Below are positions 1 to 4,651 of a DNA stretch of 7,675 bases, piece by piece. The stretch is taken from positions 1-7,675 of the forward strand of contig JBBTXG010000003.1 in NCBI GenBank assembly GCA_038062375.1. Reading direction: 5' to 3'. The notes under the pieces were generated by a model. It ran no database searches. It worked only from the letters and a program-made list of their open reading frames with translations, and had not been told where the DNA came from. The stretch's first letter is position 1, and every line of letters starts with the position of its first letter. This stretch comes from JBBTXG01 sp038062375. GTDB taxonomy: Bacteria > Patescibacteriota > Minisyncoccia > Minisyncoccales > UBA10102. The position numbers were made by a program, and so were the translations under genes.

Positions 1-15
1 GGCGGCAAATTCTTT

Positions 16-825
16 CTATTGAACCCAATCGCAACCTACGTTGTCATATTGAGAGCTACCGATTCCGTCATCTTGCACCTTCTTCATCCAGTATTGCTTC
101 GTATTATTTGAAGGCTCAACGACAAATCTGCTACCGCCCTCATCCCTAATCGTTAAGTCGTTCGCGTTAAAATACTCTGTCGCTCGCGTATTGGCCCCCT
201 CCCCGTACGGTCCATTTGGACCTCCTGCAATTACGATAAAGGTTGACTTTCCACAATCTGGAGATGAAGGAGGATTAGTTATTTGGTTATTTGTTATGGT
301 AAATACCATGGAATTACTACGACCATTCGAATTAGTGATTATCACGTCATATGCTCCCGGGTCAAATGTCTCTTCATAATTGTATCCTGGCGCAGAAAGG
401 TGAATTGTCTTTTGTAGCATAAAGACCAAATGGGTGCCATCCGAAGATGGCACTTCCAGACTCATGGTTTTATTAACAACTGCGCTAGGAGTTCTGGTAC
501 GAAAATTGATCGTATTTCCGGTTTTTGTAAAACCACTCCCACTAATTATAATCCGTGTGCCATAGCTCCCAGACACAGGAGAAACAACCGAAATGCGAGG
601 TGCTACTGTCGTGGAAGAGGTTGTTGTAGAATCGCTGGTTATCATATCGGAACTATCGGTTCTTTGTTCCGTGGTTCTATTCGATGTTGTCGTAGAAATT
701 GAAGTAAGTGAAGGAATAGGGACAGGCGAAGACGCTCGCTGGTTCACTACAAAATATCCCGCAACTCCAACAAATATTACAATCGCGATAATTACTATTA
801 TATTTATAAATCCTTTTTGATTCAT
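16..825 (-). CDS. Membrane-anchored IPT/TIG-domain protein
   Basis: Encodes 269 aa. Seen: a lysine near the N-terminus followed by one hydrophobic segment (about residues 7-27) without a clear cleavage site. A Ser/Thr-rich low-complexity linker follows (about 31-75). Next is a segment with the IPT/TIG signature (about 78-178): 'ISVVSPVSGSYGTRIIISGSGF' type repeats of P-G-T and G-S-G-F, then 'GAYDVIITNSNGRSN'. A C-terminal module (about 185-269) carries Cys191 and Cys265 and a 'GGPNGPYGEG' turn that I do not recognise. IPT/TIG folds are immunoglobulin-like surface or adhesion modules, so I infer an exported protein held at the membrane with its C-terminus outside. The ATG overlaps the stop of the 65-aa gene (ATGA) and has no Shine-Dalgarno, implying coupled translation. 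The exact function is unknown. Confidence 0.82.
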   Translation of the reverse strand: MNQKGFINIIVIIAIVIFVGVAGYFVVNQRASSPVPIPSLTSISTTTSNRTTEQRTDSSDMITSDSTTTSSTTVAPRISVVSPVSGSYGTRIIISGSGFTKTGNTINFRTRTPSAVVNKTMSLEVPSSDGTHLVFMLQKTIHLSAPGYNYEETFDPGAYDVIITNSNGRSNSMVFTITNNQITNPPSSPDCGKSTFIVIAGGPNGPYGEGANTRATEYFNANDLTIRDEGGSRFVVEPSNNTKQYWMKKVQDDGIGSSQYDNVGCDWVQ

Positions 826-1019
826 AATGAAAAAATTTGTTCTTTATACTTTGCCAAGTCAACTGGCTCGGAATACATCTCGAAATCAGTTTGCTTAGTT
901 GGCCCGTCGGTGGGGCAATCGTTGAGAAAGTATTTTGTCAAAAGTTTTGCTGGAGTAAACACAAAAGTTAGAACGATTCCAACTATAAGTATAAACGCTA
1001 TCAGAAAAATTTTTTTCAT
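822..1019 (-). CDS. Small single-pass membrane protein, hypothetical
   Basis: Encodes 65 aa: 'MKK', a hydrophobic helix at about residues 4-22, then a polar tail of about 40 residues with one Cys (Cys35) and several acidic and lysine residues. It reads as an N-terminally anchored protein or an uncleaved signal-peptide protein; no family is recognised. A GAAG core lies about 9 nt upstream of the ATG. Its TGA overlaps the ATG of the 269-aa gene (ATGA). Its own ATG overlaps the TGA of an XRE-regulator remnant in the same way, so it is the middle member of what was once a three-gene coupled operon. A role together with the IPT/TIG protein is inferred from this coupling alone. Confidence 0.7.
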   Translation of the reverse strand: MKKIFLIAFILIVGIVLTFVFTPAKLLTKYFLNDCPTDGPTKQTDFEMYSEPVDLAKYKEQIFSL

Positions 1020-1075
1020 AACAATTCTTCAATGGAAACGCCGAGCATTTTGGCAATTTTGATCAAAAATGTTTC
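1016..1075 (-). pseudogene. C-terminal remnant of an XRE-type HTH regulator
   Basis: In the frame ending in TGA at 1016-1018 the minus strand reads ETFL-IKIAKMLGVSIEELL-stop. The part 'KIAKMLGVSIEELL' matches the last recognition-domain helix of XRE/Cro-type regulators (consensus 'LxKIAKALGVSxxELL'). The rest of the domain is missing: upstream the DNA becomes the end of a GIY-YIG gene in another frame, overlapping it by about 12-15 nt. The stop overlaps the ATG of the 65-aa gene as ATGA. I infer that a DNA rearrangement removed the first part of a regulator that once headed this operon. The match is short, so chance cannot be fully excluded. Confidence 0.55.
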
Positions 1076-1281
1076 TTTGCAAATGCTCTGCCTGACCCAG
1101 ATTTTAAGTATTGCTCAAATTCAAAGGCTTTGTATTTATCTTTCATCACAATATAGAAGTCTAACTCTATTGGTAGTCTGTTTTTTGTCGCAGGTACTTG
1201 ACCGTTTCTATGCCTATCAATTCTCTCTTTGAGATCGTCAGTACAACCAATATAGTACCTCATTAAATTAGTTTTGCAGAT
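1063..1281 (-). pseudogene. GIY-YIG nuclease, 5'-truncated
   Basis: From an ATG at 1261-1263 this frame gives 66 aa: 'MRYYIGCTDDLKERIDRHR' then 'NGQVPATKNRLP' and a C-terminus 'YLKSGSGRAFAKKHF'. These match the YIG half, the conserved Arg (R-hxxH) and the C-terminal signature of the small UvrC-like GIY-YIG proteins of about 80-95 aa that are abundant in CPR genomes. The first strand bearing the GIY motif and its catalytic Tyr is absent. Upstream the frame stays open only for ICKTNL before a TGA at 1282-1284; 'KTNLMRYYIG' fits an internal part of the family, so homology may run just past the ATG. The break coincides with the end of an IS630-type transposase fragment. Nuclease activity is unlikely. 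Confidence 0.72.
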
Positions 1282-1583
1282 TCATACTTGAATATTCTCC
1301 GCGCATCATGTCTGGTGAATCTCCAGGCAATGGTGGCTTTTTGTTTGTTTCTCCGTTGTTCGTAGTTTTTGCATATTTCTCGTAAGAGAGAGTTGGTGGG
1401 AATACGTTGGTTCAGCGCCTGCCGTCCAAAGACGGAGAGCTCGATCTCTGCCATGCTGAGCCACGAGGCGTGCTTGGGAGTGTGGTGAAAGCACAGACGT
1501 CTCATGAGTCTTCTTGTTTCCTTTGGTCCCAATGTCTCATGATTGGAGGCGAAACCCCGTACCGAAAGCTCAAGAAACTCCAT
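1263..1583 (-). pseudogene. IS630-family transposase, C-terminal fragment
   Basis: The open frame codes for 106 aa, of which about residues 16-101 (roughly 1538 to 1280) look like the C-terminus of a DDE transposase of the IS630 type. Seen are 'KETRRLMRRL', 'FHHTPKHASWLSMAEIE' and 'WRFTRHDARRIFKYE', matching the family's 'F-H-Y-T-P-K-H-G-S-W-L-N-M-A-E' and 'W-(R/Q)-F-T-x-x-D-A-R'. Glu46 would be the third catalytic acidic residue; the usual Asn three residues before it is Ser. The N-terminal helix-turn-helix and the first two catalytic Asp residues are missing, and residues 1-15 come from palindromic DNA rather than transposase. Its TAA overlaps the ATG of the GIY-YIG remnant (TAATG). It is a dead remnant that cannot transpose by itself. 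Confidence 0.82.
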
Positions 1584-1624
1584 TCAACCCCCGACTGAAG
1601 TCGGGGGCTTTCTGGTACTGGGGT
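1554..1624. repeat. 71-bp imperfect palindrome with inner hairpin
   Basis: The left arm ACCCCGTACCGAAAGC (1554-1569) pairs with the right arm GCTTTCTGGTACTGGGGT (1607-1624), except for two single-base bulges in the right arm. Between them lies a tight hairpin at 1588-1607. This nested structure sits between the end of the 662-aa gene and the IS630 fragment and supplies the first codons of the apparent transposase frame. It resembles the end of a small non-autonomous element or an IS200/IS605-type subterminal structure, but no tnpA or tnpB is present. The identity is an inference. Confidence 0.5.
1588..1607 (-). terminator. GC-rich hairpin after the 662-aa gene, possible terminator
   Basis: CCCCCGACT and AGTCGGGGG form a 9-bp perfect stem around two bases (in practice 8 bp with a 4-nt loop). 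It lies about 35 nt beyond the TAA of the 662-aa gene and is the first strong structure downstream. There is no good T-run on the minus-strand side (TTGAATGG follows) and only CTTTC on the plus side, so factor-independent termination would be weak. It may equally be part of a mobile-element end. Confidence 0.35.
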
Positions 1625-1642
1625 AAGCAAATAACACAATAA

Positions 1643-3631
1643 TTACTTTATTGTCTTAGGGGCAAAGGTTTTTATAACGGCAGTTACGCCATGAGTATTG
1701 GCAAGGTTTTTTACAAGATCAATTGCCTCTTTGGGGTTTTGGGCAATTACTTCTTTTACTATATTAGTCACAACCTCATTGGTTAATGGGTAACCGCCAT
1801 GAAGAACTTTCTTGGGAATAGTTTTTATTTTAGTAAGTTTAATTTTTGTCGCCAGCGCGCATTGCTTCTGAAAATCAAGAAAATCTTGGCCAAACTGGAC
1901 GACATTAGTTTCGACCTCTATGGAAAATGGGCTGCTGTAAATACGCCCAGATGCGTCTTGGACTTGAAGCTCGACAAACAGACCAAAGTTGTAATCTGAT
2001 TTTGGGCAAATAAGCCGTAGAGTATCTAAACCGTCGTAGTATATTGAAATATTTTTGCCTGGATTAAGGGCGAAATCGATAGTTATTTTGTGGTTTGGAA
2101 GTGCAGTCTCATTAAAAGGAGGTGTTGCGGTGTGGGCTAGGTCGGTGAAACTAATTTGGCCAGATCCACTGGTGATCGCCTGATTGCGCACTATCCAAGT
2201 AGTTTTTACTGGAAAGAGTAACCCAGTTGCCTTGGGACTAAGATAGATCTCAATGTCCTGACGATATTCTTTATATTGGAAATCCTGGGCCTTGCAAACT
2301 AAATTGCCTGGAAAATGGTAAGTTCCAGATCCTATCTCTTCTATGTTTGTCGGAGTAATGGTGGAGTCGATATCAACTCGCGAGATAGAGGTGTTAAAGT
2401 CAACAGCAGCTGAGCTTTTACCAAGAAGTATTAATCCTTCGGTTAATATATCCAAAATCAACCAAGTAACCTGGTCAAAAGCCGGGGCGGAGAAAGGATT
2501 TTGGGAGAGCTTTTTTTGCTCAACAGTCAAGCTAGTCACAACCGCAATTACAATTATTACTATGACGATTCCTATTACTCCTATAATATAACCGGCAAGT
2601 AAGAAAAATCCTAGTGCGCACCAAAAATCAAAATTTACCGAATATGTGGGTTTAGGCGGATTGGGTGAAAAGGTAGCCAAAACTTTCTGCTGGATAATAG
2701 AAAGTGTTACCAGCTCTTCAAAAATGCCATTGCTAATATGGGTGCAAAACCCCTCGCCACGCAACCTACCCGTCATTTTGATAGAACCGTTTTGCAGTTG
2801 AAAATCGATGAACGTGAAAAATATATCTACGCCACTTTGACTTTGTTTGATTTCTCCTGACCCAAAGGGAGCGGGAAGTAGCGGTTTGATGGAATTTAAG
2901 AAGTTGACGGTTGGATTCTGAATACTCTTTACGGCATCATCAAGAGAGATATTCAAAAGATTGGCCACGTCTTGAGGATTTAAGAGATTTACCATAGCTG
3001 GAAAAAGGATGTTGTTTTTGACCCCAGCAGCAGAGAGTCCGACACCAAAATCTTGTTTTTTAAGGAAATTTGTAACCTTTTTAATATCCCCTGTCCCTAT
3101 AACTCCTGCTATCGTATCCTTGTCAAGACAGAAAATCTGGCCATTGAAAGATAAACCAAGCATGATCAAAGCAGTAGCGGATGGAGTGTTTGGGAAAAGA
3201 TCCCATTCAGTTTTGGTATCTAAAGAAGCTGTGATAAGATTTGCCACATCTTTAAAAAAGGCCGTGGTATCGGCAATTTGGGATGTTTGGCTGGTCCTAA
3301 ACCTGGCCATCTGCATGATTACTCTAAACGGAGCGCCTGGAGTGATCTTTAACCTGATATTAATCTCGCCCTCTGAGAAACCAAGCTGAGATTTATTGGG
3401 AAGTGTTACAGTCGCGGCGTAAACATGATAGACAAGAGTGACTTCATTTTTGCCCACACTTAAATAGAGATCTACGCCATCTAAGATAGCGGTCATTGTC
3501 CCATTTTGACCCAAAACTTTAAAGGTGAACTTGGGAACAATTGGTAAATTGTGGATTAAAACATGTTCCAAAATATAGCTCAGGAACTTTTTTTTGGAGA
3601 TTTGGACAACCAGATCAAAACTATCCAACAT
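1643..3631 (-). CDS. 662-aa beta-rich protein with central membrane segment, unknown function
   Basis: I do not recognise the family. Residues 1-115 are rich in alternating hydrophobic strands ('FTFKVLGQNGTMTAILDGV'), and residues 120-250 look more helical. At about 337-370 there is an uninterrupted hydrophobic stretch (W-C-A-L-G-F-F-L-L to V-V-T-S-L-T-V), long enough for one long or two short membrane helices. Another strand-rich part covers about 405-575, and a helical, Lys-rich tail follows ('NIVKEVIAQNPKEAIDLVKNL'). No signal peptide is visible. The ATG at 3629-3631 was chosen because AAGGTGA stands 5 nt before it; an upstream GTG at 3659-3661 lacks a site. It overlaps the 105-aa gene by 11 nt, so the two are translated together and probably act together. 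A distant lipid-binding (TULIP-like) or pore-forming fold is conceivable but only a guess. Confidence 0.85.
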   Translation of the reverse strand: MLDSFDLVVQISKKKFLSYILEHVLIHNLPIVPKFTFKVLGQNGTMTAILDGVDLYLSVGKNEVTLVYHVYAATVTLPNKSQLGFSEGEINIRLKITPGAPFRVIMQMARFRTSQTSQIADTTAFFKDVANLITASLDTKTEWDLFPNTPSATALIMLGLSFNGQIFCLDKDTIAGVIGTGDIKKVTNFLKKQDFGVGLSAAGVKNNILFPAMVNLLNPQDVANLLNISLDDAVKSIQNPTVNFLNSIKPLLPAPFGSGEIKQSQSGVDIFFTFIDFQLQNGSIKMTGRLRGEGFCTHISNGIFEELVTLSIIQQKVLATFSPNPPKPTYSVNFDFWCALGFFLLAGYIIGVIGIVIVIIVIAVVTSLTVEQKKLSQNPFSAPAFDQVTWLILDILTEGLILLGKSSAAVDFNTSISRVDIDSTITPTNIEEIGSGTYHFPGNLVCKAQDFQYKEYRQDIEIYLSPKATGLLFPVKTTWIVRNQAITSGSGQISFTDLAHTATPPFNETALPNHKITIDFALNPGKNISIYYDGLDTLRLICPKSDYNFGLFVELQVQDASGRIYSSPFSIEVETNVVQFGQDFLDFQKQCALATKIKLTKIKTIPKKVLHGGYPLTNEVVTNIVKEVIAQNPKEAIDLVKNLANTHGVTAVIKTFAPKTIK

Positions 3632-3938
3632 AATGGTCACCTTCTTTTGGAATAATACCACTTATTGTTATCGTTACATCCTGTTGATCAGCGGCATCTT
3701 TTTTGAAGTCGTCATAAAGTCGTTTCAAAGGATTTTCAGCCAGGTCTTCTGCTCCAAGCTTTTCTTCCAATTGCCTGGTTGCCTCAGAAGTGAGATTAAC
3801 ATTAATATCTTTCAACAAACGAATGGGGTCGGCCATAAAAAGACGGCCTCCGTTTGGAAAGCTGTTTATCCTTTCAACGATTTGTGGCTCCAAAGATAAA
3901 AGATCTTCTAGGGTACTGATCTCTAAAGGTTGCTCCAT
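3621..3938 (-). CDS. 105-aa acidic helical protein paired with the 662-aa protein
   Basis: Not assigned to a known family. Seen: an acidic N-terminal helix ('LEDLLSLEPQIVERINSF'), the turn 'PNGG', then 'LFMADPIRLLKDINVNLTSE', a helix ('ATRQLEEKLG'), a charged stretch and a beta-like C-terminus ('DVTITISGIIPKE'). The string F-x-x-D-P-x-x-x-L-x-x-x-x-V-x-L-T-x-E recalls helical leader or adaptor segments such as those of nitrile-hydratase-like RiPP precursors, but there is no cysteine- or serine-rich core, so I do not call it a precursor. No signal or membrane segment is seen. The start ATG at 3936-3938 has only a weak site (TAGAG). The last 11 nt overlap the 662-aa gene. A promoter at 3968-3997 would give a leader of about 23 nt. 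Best guess: a small partner, chaperone or regulator of the large protein. Confidence 0.75.
   Translation of the reverse strand: MEQPLEISTLEDLLSLEPQIVERINSFPNGGRLFMADPIRLLKDINVNLTSEATRQLEEKLGAEDLAENPLKRLYDDFKKDAADQQDVTITISGIIPKEGDHYVG
3637..3643 (-). promoter_or_regulatory. Shine-Dalgarno fixing the start of the 662-aa gene
   Basis: AAGGTGA followed by a 5-nt spacer CCATT and ATG (3629-3631). The site lies inside the last codons of the 105-aa gene and supports the internal ATG over the upstream GTG at 3661. Confidence 0.75.
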
Positions 3939-3967
3939 AATGCTCTACAATACAGGCATCTATGTTG

Positions 3968-3997
3968 AGATTACCAAATCTTCATAAGCTTTGTCAA
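3968..3997 (-). promoter_or_regulatory. Sigma70-type promoter for the 105-aa/662-aa unit
   Basis: A perfect -35 TTGACA (3992-3997) is separated by 18 bp from a -10 TAATCT (3968-3973). The predicted start near 3961 is about 23 nt before the ATG of the 105-aa gene. It lies within a coding-like remnant and directly after a terminator hairpin, so it would isolate this unit from upstream transcription. Confidence 0.6.
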
Positions 3998-4035
3998 AAA
4001 AATCGGAACGAACCCCTTGGTTCGTAACAAATCCG
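3996..4035 (-). terminator. Rho-independent terminator upstream of the 105-aa gene
   Basis: On the minus strand ACGAACC-AAGG-GGTTCGT forms a perfect 7-bp stem (4008-4025). An outer CGGA/TCCG pair (4032-4035 with 4004-4007, one-sided 6-nt bulge) can extend it. Seven T residues follow (4002-3996). It would end transcripts from the 46-aa gene. The last Ts form the first bases of the TTGACA box of the next promoter. Confidence 0.55.
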
Positions 4036-4142
4036 CCCGTTTTGATTTTTGCCCAGCCAGCCGTTTCGCCGCAAAAATTAACAATTTCCAATTTTTCTTT
4101 GGCGGAATACAAATTCGAGCGTGCGGAGCACGCACAAATGTT

Positions 4143-4283
4143 CTAGGAAGGATCTGATTTGCCGACGTCGTCCTCCTTCTTGGCGTGTTCCGTGCAGAAA
4201 GGGTGACTTTCGGAAAATTGCGTGTGGCGAACCCACGTCGCGGGCTTACCGCATTCGCAGTACAAGCTTTCTTCGGTCCGCAT
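4143..4283 (-). CDS. 46-aa Cys/His small protein, likely zinc-binding
   Basis: MRTEESLYCECGKPATWVRH and so on: Cys9, Cys11, Cys30 and His33 ('FCTEHAKKE') give a C-x-C ... C-x-x-H pattern, plus His20 and His27. The layout 'C-x-C-x-x-P-A ... H-x-F-C-x-x-H-A' resembles tiny metal-binding proteins and the zinc knuckles found in some regulatory proteins, so a single zinc site is inferred. The start is set by AGGAGGT 5 nt before the ATG at 4281-4283. An extension to 4391 is open but is crossed by promoter and hairpin sequence and does not look coding. A -35/-10 pair lies at 4327-4355. It is apparently monocistronic, ended by the terminator at 3996-4035. The acidic tail 'KKEDDVGKSDPS' is probably disordered. 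Function unknown. Confidence 0.72.
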   Translation of the reverse strand: MRTEESLYCECGKPATWVRHTQFSESHPFCTEHAKKEDDVGKSDPS

Positions 4284-4288
4284 AGACA

Positions 4289-4295
4289 ACCTCCT
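4289..4295 (-). promoter_or_regulatory. Strong Shine-Dalgarno of the 46-aa gene
   Basis: AGGAGGT is fully complementary to the anti-Shine-Dalgarno core and stands 5 nt before ATG. It is the best ribosome site in the window. It rules out the longer reading that begins at 4391 and suggests high expression of the small protein. Confidence 0.8.
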
Positions 4296-4326
4296 ATTCG
4301 ATTTTGTAGGTGCGATTCCTAATCGG

Positions 4327-4355
4327 AGATTAACAAAAATAACGTTAAAAATCAA
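4327..4355 (-). promoter_or_regulatory. Promoter of the 46-aa gene
   Basis: TTGATT (4350-4355) and TAATCT (4327-4332) are spaced by 17 bp. The predicted start is near 4320, giving a leader of about 37 nt. A small inverted repeat, CGATT-CCT-AATCG on the plus strand (4313-4325), spans the expected start and could be an operator or simply the 5' hairpin of the mRNA. Confidence 0.5.
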
Positions 4356-4358
4356 ACG

Positions 4359-4388
4359 AAAACAGAAACCCTTTCGAGTTTCTGTTTT
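4359..4388. terminator. Bidirectional 11-bp stem-loop
   Basis: AAAACAGAAAC (4359-4369) and GTTTCTGTTTT (4378-4388) form a perfect 11-bp, A/T-rich stem with an 8-nt loop. On the minus strand it is followed by CGTTTGATTTTT, so it may end transcription coming from the protease. On the plus strand the stem itself ends in TTTT. It lies only a few bases upstream of the -35 of the 46-aa gene. Stem GC content is low, so termination strength is uncertain. Confidence 0.45.
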
Positions 4389-4399
4389 CAAAAAATCTT

Positions 4400-4651
4400 A
4401 TGAAAAAATTTCTTTTGTCCTTCTTTGATAAATCCTTTTCCTTTTCGCCCAAAAAGCCCTTTCAGATCCTAGCCGAGCGGCGCGCGACGCGCCGCGAGGC
4501 AATCTCTTCCCAAAATGCTGAAATTGTAAATTGGCGGGACAGTCGGGTTAAGTACCCACAACTACAAGGCAGTATAAGGCTTTTTAATCGTCTGGACGGA
4601 GCTCAACTCGAGGCACGTGGGTCGGGACCTAAAATCTACCGAGCAGATTAA
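4400..4651 (+). CDS. Doubtful 83-aa plus-strand ORF
   Basis: This would be the only plus-strand gene. It starts 'MKKFLLSFFDKSFSFSPKKP', continues with a basic 'AERRATRREA' segment encoded by a GC hairpin, and ends 'GSGPKIYRAD', overlapping the protease end by 23 nt tail to tail. There is no Shine-Dalgarno (AAAAAATCTT before ATG) and no recognisable domain or promoter. The opposite strand has no convincing gene here either. If it is not coding, the stretch from 4284 to 4628 holds only the promoter, the two hairpins (4359-4388 and 4472-4500) and undefined sequence. Confidence 0.22.
   Translation: MKKFLLSFFDKSFSFSPKKPFQILAERRATRREAISSQNAEIVNWRDSRVKYPQLQGSIRLFNRLDGAQLEARGSGPKIYRAD
4472..4500. 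repeat. GC hairpin with tandem G-A mismatches
   Basis: The arms GCGGCGCG (4477-4484) and CGCGCCGC (4488-4495) pair perfectly around CGA. Outside them GA faces GA and then GCC pairs with GGC. The result is a 29-nt hairpin whose internal loop is the tandem G-A type known to be stable in RNA and DNA. Base composition differs sharply from the AT-rich flanks. It resembles the compact palindromes that are scattered between genes in other places of this window (4119-4133, 5382-5395). Function unknown. Confidence 0.6.

Larger units (their letters stand above)
3960..4142 (-). pseudogene. 60-codon coding remnant without start, in frame after the 46-aa gene
   Basis: Directly after the TAG of the 46-aa gene (4143-4145) the same frame is open for 60 codons to a TAG at 3960-3962. 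It starts NICACSARS and then reads 'YSAKEKLEIVNF', 'CGETAGWAKIKTGGF', 'VTNQGVRSDFFDKAYEDL'. Composition and codon choice look like real protein from about 'YSAKEK' on, yet there is no ATG, GTG or ribosome site at a suitable place. I interpret it as the decayed C-terminal part of a lost gene. Alternatives are stop read-through of the 46-aa gene, or chance. A GC hairpin (4119-4133: GCGTGC-GGA-GCACGC) lies at the point where coding character begins, as if it marks the junction. The family is not recognised. Confidence 0.45.

Noticed and set aside
1499..1542. Direct repeat GTCTCATGA at 1499-1507 and 1534-1542 as a target-site duplication
   Set aside because: The spacing of 35 bp lies inside the transposase fragment and the palindrome border; IS630 elements duplicate TA, so this is likely chance.
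1588..1607. Hairpin as a guide RNA (omega RNA) of a TnpB system
   Set aside because: The hairpin shape and nearby TTCAA resemble IS200/IS605 ends, but no tnpB or tnpA sequence is found in the window.
3009..3389. 126-aa plus-strand ORF inside the large gene
   Set aside because: It is the antisense shadow of the 662-aa gene, without ribosome site or recognisable domain.
3659..3661. GTG start giving a 672-aa version of the large protein
   Set aside because: It has no Shine-Dalgarno and adds ten residues overlapping the 105-aa gene, whereas the ATG at 3629-3631 has AAGGTGA at 5 nt.
3621..3938. 105-aa gene as a RiPP precursor
   Set aside because: The leader-like helix is suggestive, but no Cys/Ser/Thr-rich core and no modifying enzyme lie nearby.
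4284..4391. Long 82-aa form of the Cys/His protein
   Set aside because: The added part covers the -35/-10 boxes and a stem-loop, and the strong AGGAGGT is correctly placed for the 46-aa start.
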